Part shown: one piece after another, positions 8,263 to 15,760 of the stretch | Layout: each line of letters starts with the position of its first letter | Position numbering within the stretch: position 1 is the first letter of the stretch | Source: JAEUNJ01 sp052035955 | GTDB lineage: Bacteria; Pseudomonadota; Gammaproteobacteria; Burkholderiales; Rhodocyclaceae | DNA: 64,000 bases | NCBI GenBank assembly: GCA_052035955.1 | Contig: JBPOHD010000041.1 | Span: forward strand, 8,652 to 72,651 | Direction: 5' to 3' | The notes under the pieces: generated by a model | What the model was told of the DNA's origin: nothing | Databases searched by the model: none | The model's input: the letters and a program-made list of their open reading frames with translations, nothing else | Translations under genes and position numbers: made by a program

Positions 8263-9494
8263 TGGAAACCCATCTCGCCGATTTCATCCGCCATACGGTG
8301 CCCGGCCGCGAGGCCGAAGAGATCCTCCGCAAGTGCGTGCATTGCGGTTTCTGCACGGCCACCTGCCCCACCTACCAGCTGCTGGGCGATGAACTGGACG
8401 GTCCCCGGGGGCGCATCTACCTGATCAAGCAGGTGCTGGAGGGCGCGGAGCCGACCGAGAAGACGCGCCTGCACCTGGACCGCTGCCTGACCTGCCGTTC
8501 CTGCGAAACCACCTGCCCGTCCGGCGTGCGCTATTCGCGCCTGCTCGACATCGGGCGGGAGGTGGTGGCCGGGAAGGTGCCGCGCCAGGGCCAGGACGCC
8601 ATGACCCGGGCCGGCCTGCGGACGCTGCTGCCGCGACCGGCCGTCTTCGGTCCCCTGATGCGCATGGGGCAGGCCTTCCGCGGCCTGCTGCCCGGCCCCC
8701 TGGCCGCCAAGATCCACCCACGCACGCCGCCCAAGGGGCGGCCGGCCAGGCTGCACCGCCGGCGCATGCTGATGCTGGAGGGCTGCGTGCAGCCGTCCAT
8801 GATGCCCAACGTCAATGCGGCGACGGCCCGGGTACTGGACCGGCTCGGCATCTCGATCGTCGATGCGGCGAAGGCGGGCTGCTGCGGTGCCGTTTCCTTC
8901 CACCTGGATGACGCCGAGGGCGCCCGCCAGGCCGCCCGCCGCAACATCGACGCCTGGTGGCCGGCCATCGAGGCCGGCGCCGAGGCCATCGTCATGACGG
9001 CCTCGGGCTGCGGCGCCCACGTGCGCGAATACGCCCACCTGCTGCAGGACGACCCCCATTACGCCCTCAAGGCGGCCCGGGTGACGCTGCTCACCCGGGA
9101 CGTGTCCGAGGTGGTGTCGGCCGAGGCGGCCGAATTGCGCCGGCTGCTGGCGGAAAGGCCGCGCGATCCGGTGCGGGTGGCCTTCCATGCCCCCTGCACG
9201 CTGCACCACGGGCAGCAGATCCGCGGCGTCGTGGAGGACCTGCTGGCCGCCGCCGGGGCCGACCTGGCGCCGGTGGCCGACGGGCACCTGTGCTGCGGGT
9301 CGGCGGGGACCTATTCCGTGTTGCAGGAGGCCATCTCCCTGCAGTTGCGCCAGAACAAGCTGGCCGCCCTCGGCGCCGGCCGACCGGCGGAGATCCTCAG
9401 CGCCAATGTCGGATGCATTGCCCACCTGCAGGCCGGGACGCAGATGCGCGTGCGCCACTGGATCGAATTCCTGGAGGAAAGGCTGGATTCCTGA
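8262..9494 (+). CDS. glcF: Glycolate oxidase iron-sulfur subunit GlcF
   Basis: The 410-aa subunit carries two [4Fe-4S] clusters: CVHCGFCTATCP near residue 25 and CLTCRSCETTCP near residue 75. Two CCG cysteine-rich domains follow (AGCCGAVSFHL about 205 and HLCCGSAGTY about 345), as in GlcF, LldE and HdrB-like proteins. It passes electrons from the flavin subunits towards quinone. Length matches GlcF. It completes the one-base-overlap glcD-glcE-glcF series and is followed after one base by the HDOD gene. Confidence 0.94.
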   Translation: METHLADFIRHTVPGREAEEILRKCVHCGFCTATCPTYQLLGDELDGPRGRIYLIKQVLEGAEPTEKTRLHLDRCLTCRSCETTCPSGVRYSRLLDIGREVVAGKVPRQGQDAMTRAGLRTLLPRPAVFGPLMRMGQAFRGLLPGPLAAKIHPRTPPKGRPARLHRRRMLMLEGCVQPSMMPNVNAATARVLDRLGISIVDAAKAGCCGAVSFHLDDAEGARQAARRNIDAWWPAIEAGAEAIVMTASGCGAHVREYAHLLQDDPHYALKAARVTLLTRDVSEVVSAEAAELRRLLAERPRDPVRVAFHAPCTLHHGQQIRGVVEDLLAAAGADLAPVADGHLCCGSAGTYSVLQEAISLQLRQNKLAALGAGRPAEILSANVGCIAHLQAGTQMRVRHWIEFLEERLDS

Positions 9495-9495
9495 C

Positions 9496-10341
9496 ATGTC
9501 CGCCGAGGAAGGCGCCGCCCTCGCCGAACTGGTTTCCAAGGGCATCAAGATTCCGCCCCAGCCGGCCGTGCTGGTGGAGCTTCAGAAGAAGCTCCAGTCC
9601 GACGACTACGATGTCCGCAGCCTGGCCCGCATCATTGCCCAGGATCCCGGCATCGCCGCCATGCTCTTCCGGGCGGCCCGCTCGCCGGTCTTCGCCCGCG
9701 GCAAGAAAATGGAATCCCTGGACCAGGTGCTGATGGTCATCGGCGTCAAGCAGACCTTCAACCTGGTCCAGGCCATGGCCCTGTCGGCGGCCCTGTCAGA
9801 CGGCACCCGCAAGGCCTTCGAGATCTTCTGGGAGCGATCCCGCGACGTGGCGCAGATGGCCGCCATCATCGCCCGCGACCGGGTCTCCATCTGCAACGTC
9901 TTTCCAGACCAGGCCTACATGGCCGGCATCTTCCACGAGTGCGGCGTGCCGGTGCTGATGCAGCGCTTTCCGGACTACTGCGGTGCCCTGCGCCTGGACG
10001 ATGCCTGCTGCTGGCCGAACCTGATGGAGGAGGACCGCCGATTCGACCTGGACCACTGCTCGGTGGGCTACCTGGTGGCCCGCCACTGGGGCCTGCCGGA
10101 TTTCGTCTGCGCGGCGGTGCGCTACCACCACGATCTGCCTCGGGACGAACTGGGGGCGGTATGCACCCTGGTCGCCATCCTCCAGCTCGGCATCCATTTC
10201 TACCACCGCGTCCACCACGTGCCCGATCCCCTCTGGGACAAGATCGGGCCGGCCGTGCTGACCGAACTGGGCATCCATGCCGACGACGAGGAGGGTTATT
10301 TCGAGGAGATGGCCGACCTGTTCCACGCAGCGGCCGGGTGA
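9496..10341 (+). CDS. HDOD-domain signalling protein
   Basis: The 281-aa protein is an HDOD domain: KIPPQPAVLVELQKKL at the start, ARIIAQDPGIAAMLFRAARS, LDQVLMVIGVKQTFNLVQAMALS and AGIFHECGVPVLM. HDOD domains resemble HD phosphohydrolases but usually lack catalytic residues and act in regulation, chemotaxis or stress signalling. No GGDEF, EAL or receiver domain is attached. It starts one base after the glcF stop and ends four bases before the next gene, so it is embedded in the glycolate operon. Whether it regulates that pathway is an inference from position only. Confidence 0.85.
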   Translation: MSAEEGAALAELVSKGIKIPPQPAVLVELQKKLQSDDYDVRSLARIIAQDPGIAAMLFRAARSPVFARGKKMESLDQVLMVIGVKQTFNLVQAMALSAALSDGTRKAFEIFWERSRDVAQMAAIIARDRVSICNVFPDQAYMAGIFHECGVPVLMQRFPDYCGALRLDDACCWPNLMEEDRRFDLDHCSVGYLVARHWGLPDFVCAAVRYHHDLPRDELGAVCTLVAILQLGIHFYHRVHHVPDPLWDKIGPAVLTELGIHADDEEGYFEEMADLFHAAAG

Positions 10342-10345
10342 GCGC

Positions 10346-12043
10346 ATGAATCCGCCCGACACCCTCGGCGTGCCCGACGGCAGGGCCCGTTCCTGGGATG
10401 ACCTGTGGGCGGGCTTCCGCTGGCAGGTGCCGGAACGCTACAACATCGCCCGCCAGTGCTGCGGACGTTGGGCCGGGGAGCGCTCCCGCTTCGCCCTCTA
10501 CTACGAGGACGAGTCCGGCCACCGGGAGGCCTGGACCTTCTGGGACATCCAGCGGGAGGCCAACCGCCTGTCCAACGTGCTCGGCGCCATGGGCGTGATG
10601 CGCGGCGACCGGGTGGCCATCATCCTGCCCCAGCGGCCCGAGACCGGGGTCGCCCACATGGCCTGCTACCAGATGGGGGCGGTCGCCCTGCCCCTGTCCC
10701 ATCTCTTCGGACCGGAGGCCCTGGAGTACCGCCTGTCCCACGCCGAGGCCCGCGTCGCGATCGTGGACGAGACCACCCTGGAGAAACTGGCGCCGGTGCG
10801 GGAACGACTGCCCGGCCTGCGCCACGTGATCGGCGTTGGCGGCGCCCGCGAGTCCTGGGTCCGGGAGTGGACGCGGCTGACGCCCCTGGCGTCGACGCGG
10901 TTCAATGCCGTGGATACCTCGGCGGAGGACCCGGCCCTGATCATCTACACCTCGGGAACGACAGGCAATCCCAAGGGCGCCCTGATGGCCCAGCGCACCC
11001 TGCTCGGCAACCTGCCGGGCTTCACCTGCTCCCACGACTTCTACCCGCGGGACGGGGATATGTTCTGGTCGCCCGCCGACTGGGCCTGGACCGGCGGCCT
11101 CTTCGACGCGCTGCTGCCGGCCTGGAACTTCGGCCAGCCCATCCTCGGTTACCGCGGCCGCTTCGACCCGGAGAAGGCCTACTGGCTGATCGAGCGTTAC
11201 GGCGTGCGCAATGCCTTCCTCTTCCCCACCGCCCTGAAGATGATGATGAAGGCGGTGGCGAAGCCCGCCGCGGCCTACGACCTGTCCCTGCGCTCCATCA
11301 TGAGCGGCGGCGAGGCGGTCGGCGAGGCGGTGTTCGAATGGGCCCGGGGGGAACTGGGCGTCACCATCAACGAGATCTTCGGCCAGACGGAAATCAACTA
11401 CGTGGTCGGCGGCTGCGGCTCGGTCTATGCACCGAAGCCGGGGGCCATGGGCCGGCCCTATCCGGGCCACCGGGTGGCGATACTCGATGACGAAGGCAAC
11501 CCCGTGGCGCCGGGCGAGGCCGGCGAGGTCTGCGTGCAGCGGGCCTGCCAGGGCGTGCGCGATCCGGTGTTCCTGCTGGAATACTGGAAGAACCCGCAGG
11601 CGACCGCCGACAAGTTCCATGGCACGGGCGACGCGGCCTGGGGCCGCACCGGCGACATGGCGCGCCAGGACGAGGACGGCTATCTCTGGTACGACGGCCG
11701 CAGCGACGACGTGATCAAGAGCGCCGGCTACCGCATCGGGCCGGCCGAGATCGAGAACTGCCTGGTCCGCCACCCGGCGGTCGCGAATGCGGCGGTCATC
11801 GGCGTGCCGGACGCCACGCGCGGCGCGGCGATCAAGGCCTATGTGGTCCTGCAGCCCGGGCGGCAGGCGTCCGTGGCGCTGGAGGCCGAACTCCAGTCCC
11901 ATGTGCGACAATCCCTCGCGCCCTATGAGGTGCCGAGGCAGGTGGCCTTCATCGAGGCCCTGCCGATGACCACGACGGGCAAGGTGCAGCGCAAGGTCCT
12001 GCGGGAGCGCAATGGCGCGGCAGGGCGGCAAGGGGAGGCATGA
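10346..12043 (+). CDS. AMP-forming acyl-CoA synthetase (MACS-like)
   Basis: The 565-aa enzyme activates a carboxylic acid to its CoA thioester through an acyl-adenylate. The P-loop-like motif IIYTSGTTGNPKGA (about residues 198-211), INEIFGQTEINYVVGG (A5 region), and the C-terminal hinge YDGRSDDVIKSAGYRIGP with the catalytic lysine in TTGKVQRKVLR are all present. The opening RYNIARQCCGRW and the WSPADWAWTGGLFD segment fit the medium-chain or short-chain acyl-CoA synthetase group rather than fatty long-chain enzymes. Substrate cannot be read from sequence. It overlaps the following small gene by four bases. Confidence 0.88.
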   Translation: MNPPDTLGVPDGRARSWDDLWAGFRWQVPERYNIARQCCGRWAGERSRFALYYEDESGHREAWTFWDIQREANRLSNVLGAMGVMRGDRVAIILPQRPETGVAHMACYQMGAVALPLSHLFGPEALEYRLSHAEARVAIVDETTLEKLAPVRERLPGLRHVIGVGGARESWVREWTRLTPLASTRFNAVDTSAEDPALIIYTSGTTGNPKGALMAQRTLLGNLPGFTCSHDFYPRDGDMFWSPADWAWTGGLFDALLPAWNFGQPILGYRGRFDPEKAYWLIERYGVRNAFLFPTALKMMMKAVAKPAAAYDLSLRSIMSGGEAVGEAVFEWARGELGVTINEIFGQTEINYVVGGCGSVYAPKPGAMGRPYPGHRVAILDDEGNPVAPGEAGEVCVQRACQGVRDPVFLLEYWKNPQATADKFHGTGDAAWGRTGDMARQDEDGYLWYDGRSDDVIKSAGYRIGPAEIENCLVRHPAVANAAVIGVPDATRGAAIKAYVVLQPGRQASVALEAELQSHVRQSLAPYEVPRQVAFIEALPMTTTGKVQRKVLRERNGAAGRQGEA

Positions 12044-12297
12044 GCATGACCGAAGAACGACCGTCGGACGGTGACCGGCGGGTCAACCGGCGCCTGCGGG
12101 AGATATTCGCGCAGGCCTACGACGTCCTGGAACCCTTTTTCGATCCGAAGAACGACTGGGGAGGACATGGCCACGAGCACCTGGCCTACCGGGCCGTGCA
12201 CGAGGCGTTTCCGGAATTGACGGGGGAGCAGGTGTTCGTCCTGGTCGCCGCCGCCAAGCGGGTGTTCGGCAGCGGCGGGAAACCGGCGCCGCCGTAA
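12040..12297 (+). CDS. Small hypothetical protein, 85 aa
   Basis: It starts with an ATG overlapping the synthetase stop (ATGA); a second ATG lies at 12046. The sequence is soluble, with a basic first helix, FFDPKNDWGGHGHEHLAYRA in the middle and a C-terminal helix EQVFVLVAAAKRVFG. The histidine-rich GHGHEH could bind metal, but that is speculation. Family not recognised. It ends seven bases before the convergent MaoC stop, with no terminator visible in between. Confidence 0.6.
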   Translation: MSMTEERPSDGDRRVNRRLREIFAQAYDVLEPFFDPKNDWGGHGHEHLAYRAVHEAFPELTGEQVFVLVAAAKRVFGSGGKPAPP

Positions 12298-12304
12298 GCG
12301 CCGA

Positions 12305-12739
12305 TCAGGCGTTGCGCACCAGGATCTTGCCTTCGGCCGTCGCGACGACGACCTCGTCCTGGTTGGTGCAGCGCCCGTCGAGGGTGACGACGCCGCCGTT
12401 CCACTTCGGCTTGTCTTCCCGCGCCGTCACCACCCAGCTGACCGACAGGGTGTCCCCCGCCCTCACCGGCGCCGTGAAGCGCACGTGGTGCTCGACGTAG
12501 GCCAGGGCCGTGCCGTGGAAGATCATCCCCAGCTGCGCGGCCAGCACGTTGCTGGTCAGGTAGCCATGGGCGACGCGGCCCTTGAAGTGCGAGGATGCCG
12601 CGAAGCCCTCGTTGATGTGCAGGGGGTTGAAGTCGCCGAACAGGCCGGCCCCCAGCACGATGTGGGTTTCCGTGAGGGTCATCCCCGAATCGAAGCGGTC
12701 GCCCATGGCGACCTGGTCGTAGCCTCGCCCGATCTGCAT
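12305..12739 (-). CDS. MaoC-like hydratase/dehydratase
   Basis: The 144-aa hot-dog-fold protein has the (R)-specific enoyl-CoA hydratase signature: GDFNPLHINEGFAASSHFKGRVAHGYLTS, with the conserved Asp and His of the catalytic D-x4-H dyad. Such enzymes hydrate enoyl-CoA or act on hydroxyacyl-CoA. The start at 12739 is preceded by AGGAG at a good distance, and this ribosome binding site overlaps the stop of the fhaC-type gene. It is therefore probably cotranscribed with the secretion genes, although its metabolic role has no obvious link to them. Confidence 0.87.
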   Translation of the reverse strand: MQIGRGYDQVAMGDRFDSGMTLTETHIVLGAGLFGDFNPLHINEGFAASSHFKGRVAHGYLTSNVLAAQLGMIFHGTALAYVEHHVRFTAPVRAGDTLSVSWVVTAREDKPKWNGGVVTLDGRCTNQDEVVVATAEGKILVRNA

Positions 12740-12747
12740 GCCGGCTC

Positions 12748-14328
12748 CTAGAAGCGGTAGACCACCGACAGGTGGCCGCGGAAGTTGTACTTGTCGGTCC
12801 CCCCGGTGACGCCGTAGAGGACGTGGCCGGCATCGAGCTTGACCGACAGGTTGCGCTGGGGTGTCCAGCGCAGCCCGGCGCCTATCGTGGCCACGCTCTC
12901 GGCGCCCCGCTCGCCGACCGCGGTGACGATGTTCTTCGCCTGGCCGAGATCGACGAACACGATGGGTTGCAGGTCCTCCAGGGGCTTCGGCGTGGCCAGC
13001 TCGAAGCTGAGGGTCTGGCCCCGGTCCCCGGCGAACTCGCGTTCCGTCAGGCCGCGGACCGAATTGGCGCCGCCGATGCCGAACTGTTCCCCCTGGACCA
13101 CGGCACGGCGTGAGTCCTGGCCGCGCAGGCGCGTGGTCAGGGTCCAGTCGGGCGCCAGGGCGACGCTCATGTCGATGCCATAGCGGAGGATGCGGAAGCG
13201 GCGCACCGCGTCCTGGCGGTTCGCCACGGTCGCCTGCTCCGTGTTGTGGGCGCCGCCACGCAGGTTGGTGGCTGCCTCGAGGTAGAAGCCCAGGCCTCCC
13301 CAGAGGGCATCCAGGCGACCGTTGTAGCGCAGGGTCAGGGGGCGGGTCCGGTAGGGCGGCGCGCCCAGCGGCGTTCCGAGGGCGGTCACCCGGTTGTCGA
13401 ACAGCTTGTCCTCGATCGATACGGTCAGCCGCTGGCTGTAGTCGCCGATCCGGTCGAGCAGATGCACGTAGCTGAGGCCCATGAACTCGCCGCGGCCATT
13501 GACGTCGAAGGTGTCCGCGACCCGCCCGGCGTCCACGTCCGAATTGACGTAGAAGGCAGACAGGGAGCCTCCCAGGGCATAAAAGGGAATCCGGTAGTTC
13601 AAGCCGTATTGCCGCACCTGGTCGAGCTTCTCCGGCGAGGTCGTGTAGCTGGCGCTCACCACGTGGTCCAGCCCCCACAGATTGCCCCACTGGTAGCCGG
13701 CCGTCAGGCGGCTTTCACCCGTCTGCCGGTTGCCGGTGTTGGAAAAGCTCAGATAGCCCTGGTCCGGATCGGCGTCGCTGACCCGGATCTCCGCGTCGAC
13801 GGTATCCGGTGCGCTTCCTTCCTTCATCGTCAGGCCGTAGAAATGGGCCGGATGCTCGTTGGCCAGGGCCAGGGCCCGGCCGAGGGTTTCCATGTCCGGC
13901 GATTCGCCGGGCGTCAGGCCGGGCAGGGTGGCCAGGACCTCCTCCCGGCTGAAGAACTGGTTGCCCTTGACGGCGACCTCGCCAACCGTGAAATGGACGA
14001 TGCGGAGGGCGACCACGCCGCCGTCGGGGGTCTGGGGCGGCACGCTGACCCGGTGGAAGCTGTAGCCCGCTTCCTTCAGGGCCTGCTCCAGGGCGTCGGC
14101 CGCTGCCTCGATGCCGGCGATGCCATGGTGTTCGCCGAGAAAAGGCTGGAGGATGGCGGCGGTCTGCTCCGCGGTCAGCGGATTCGTTCCCTCGACCCGA
14201 TAGGCGGACACGGTGAGGCTGACCTCCGGCACGGCCGGCGCCGCCCCCTGGGCCGAGGCGGTCCCGGCCGCCAGGGCCAGGAGGAGGATCGCGGGGATTT
14301 GCCGGGTGGCGAAGCGGGGCATCTTCAT
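12748..14328 (-). CDS. Two-partner secretion outer-membrane transporter (FhaC/ShlB/HecB family)
   Basis: This TpsB protein exports the adjacent adhesin across the outer membrane. The start at 14328 is preferred because MKMPRFATRQIPAILLLALAAGTASAQ is a clean signal peptide; an upstream ATG at 14355 would put nine odd residues in front. After an N-terminal helix region come two POTRA domains (about residues 45-190, ending VDAEIRVSDADPDQGYLSFSNTGNRQTGES), then the 16-strand barrel. The barrel includes RLRGQDSRRAVVQGEQFGIGGANSVRGLTERE, the VRGY/T-type conserved loop, and it ends in an aromatic residue (VVYRF), as outer-membrane proteins do. It lies seven bases behind the FecR gene. Confidence 0.92.
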   Translation of the reverse strand: MKMPRFATRQIPAILLLALAAGTASAQGAAPAVPEVSLTVSAYRVEGTNPLTAEQTAAILQPFLGEHHGIAGIEAAADALEQALKEAGYSFHRVSVPPQTPDGGVVALRIVHFTVGEVAVKGNQFFSREEVLATLPGLTPGESPDMETLGRALALANEHPAHFYGLTMKEGSAPDTVDAEIRVSDADPDQGYLSFSNTGNRQTGESRLTAGYQWGNLWGLDHVVSASYTTSPEKLDQVRQYGLNYRIPFYALGGSLSAFYVNSDVDAGRVADTFDVNGRGEFMGLSYVHLLDRIGDYSQRLTVSIEDKLFDNRVTALGTPLGAPPYRTRPLTLRYNGRLDALWGGLGFYLEAATNLRGGAHNTEQATVANRQDAVRRFRILRYGIDMSVALAPDWTLTTRLRGQDSRRAVVQGEQFGIGGANSVRGLTEREFAGDRGQTLSFELATPKPLEDLQPIVFVDLGQAKNIVTAVGERGAESVATIGAGLRWTPQRNLSVKLDAGHVLYGVTGGTDKYNFRGHLSVVYRF

Positions 14329-14335
14329 GGGCGGT

Positions 14336-15760
14336 TCACATTTCGCATTCGTCATTGCCGCCGGGGGCCCTGAACGGCGCCGGCGGCCTCTCGCCCAGGC
14401 GGTCCGGCCGGGGGAAGGGATCCAGTTGGAGGAAGCCGGGCGAACGGTCCAGGCGTACCAGCTCCCGGCCCAGCGGGTCGGCGAAGCCCGACTCGCCGGC
14501 GCCCAGGTCCAGGCGGCGTTCGCCCTGGGCGAGGACCACGTGGCCGTCCCGCACCGTCAGGTAGAGTCCGGGCTGGCGTTCGTCCCGGCTCTGGGTACCG
14601 AAGAGTTGCTGGAAATTGACCTGAACGCCGTCCGGCCGCGGTGCCGTGTTGTCGCGGAGGAAGGCCGGCAGCTGGGGCAGGGGGATCGCCCTGTCCGTGT
14701 TCGCGGCGAAGAACAGGACGCGATGGGTGTCCACCAGGAAGGTCCGGTTGCCGGCGCGGATTTCGGCCTGGCCCTGCCAGGCGTGCACGAAAAGGCCGTC
14801 GCCCGGGCCGCGGGCCTGGCCGGCCGGCGGACGTCCCTCGGCGCACAGGCCGGTACACAGGGCATCGATACCCGTGCCGCGGATCCCGATGGTGGCCACG
14901 CTGGTTTCGAACTTCACGCGGCTCGGGTCGGAGCGGCCGAGCAACCCGGTCACCGCCCGCAGGCCGCCTTTCAACAGGCTGAAAAAGGCGCTGCTCTCCT
15001 TGGGTTTGGCCGGATCCCAGCGGAAATCGGAGACCTGGAAGCGGGTGTCCGATTGCAGGGTGACCTTGGACTGGTCGTTGAAGGCGAGGACCGCGTGGCT
15101 GCCGCCCGCCGTCTGCAGGGTGTCGCCGCTGTAGATCGGCCCGCCGGCCAGCACGGTCCGCGAATTGCCGTCGCTGCCGGTGGCCTTCAACTCACCCTTG
15201 ACCAGGGCCACGCGGGCAGCGACGGGCGATACCGGGGCGCCGCCGCCGGCCGGGACGGCCTGCGCCACGGCGGCCGGGCCTCGCCGGGCGTCCTCGCCGC
15301 AATCGGCGCCGCAAAGGCGGGCGTCGAAATCGGTACCGCGTATCCCGATGGTCGCCGTTGCCGTGTCGATCCGCACGCCGTCCTGGGGATTGCGCTTGGC
15401 GATCAGGCCGGTCACGGCCCGCATGCCGCCCTTGAACAGGCGCAGCACGGCGTTCTCCTCGCCGGCGCCGTGGGCGAAGCGGGAGACGCCGAACACCGTA
15501 TCGGGCCGCAGGGTCATGCGCGTGCCGTCCTTCAGTTCGACGACGGCATAGGCCTTGCTGCCCGTCGTCACCACATCCCCTTCCTGGATGCTGTCGCCGC
15601 GCCCGGCCATGCGCATCGTGCTGCCCTGCTGGACGCTGACGGCGCCGGTGGAATAGACCACCTGGCCCGCTTCGCCGGCCAGGACGGCGCCGGCCGACAG
15701 GGCGGCGAGGGCGGCCGCCATGGATCGGCCGGTTGTACGGTTGGGTGTGGTTACCGGCAT
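14336..15760 (-). CDS. Exported protein with two FecR domains
   Basis: The 474-aa protein has an N-terminal export signal (MAAALAALSAGAVLAGEA after a short basic stretch) and two copies of a FecR domain, at roughly residues 32-160 and 185-320. Each copy has a G-x-L/V-V-Y/K-G opening, GD.. then L.D.T..TL..DT.F.V, a K/F-GG-M/L-RAVTGL segment and a VATIGIRGT segment followed by a Cys pair. It has no cytoplasmic anti-sigma part and no transmembrane helix, so it is not a sigma regulator of the FecIR kind; it probably helps or decorates the adhesin outside the cytoplasm. GGAGG lies eight bases before the ATG at 15760, and the gene overlaps the adhesin end by 10 bp. Confidence 0.85.
   Translation of the reverse strand: MPVTTPNRTTGRSMAAALAALSAGAVLAGEAGQVVYSTGAVSVQQGSTMRMAGRGDSIQEGDVVTTGSKAYAVVELKDGTRMTLRPDTVFGVSRFAHGAGEENAVLRLFKGGMRAVTGLIAKRNPQDGVRIDTATATIGIRGTDFDARLCGADCGEDARRGPAAVAQAVPAGGGAPVSPVAARVALVKGELKATGSDGNSRTVLAGGPIYSGDTLQTAGGSHAVLAFNDQSKVTLQSDTRFQVSDFRWDPAKPKESSAFFSLLKGGLRAVTGLLGRSDPSRVKFETSVATIGIRGTGIDALCTGLCAEGRPPAGQARGPGDGLFVHAWQGQAEIRAGNRTFLVDTHRVLFFAANTDRAIPLPQLPAFLRDNTAPRPDGVQVNFQQLFGTQSRDERQPGLYLTVRDGHVVLAQGERRLDLGAGESGFADPLGRELVRLDRSPGFLQLDPFPRPDRLGERPPAPFRAPGGNDECEM

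Noticed and set aside
14336..15760. FecR protein as anti-sigma regulator of a FecI-type sigma factor
   Set aside because: No sigma-factor gene is adjacent, the protein has a cleavable-type signal peptide, two FecR domains and no cytoplasmic anti-sigma segment.
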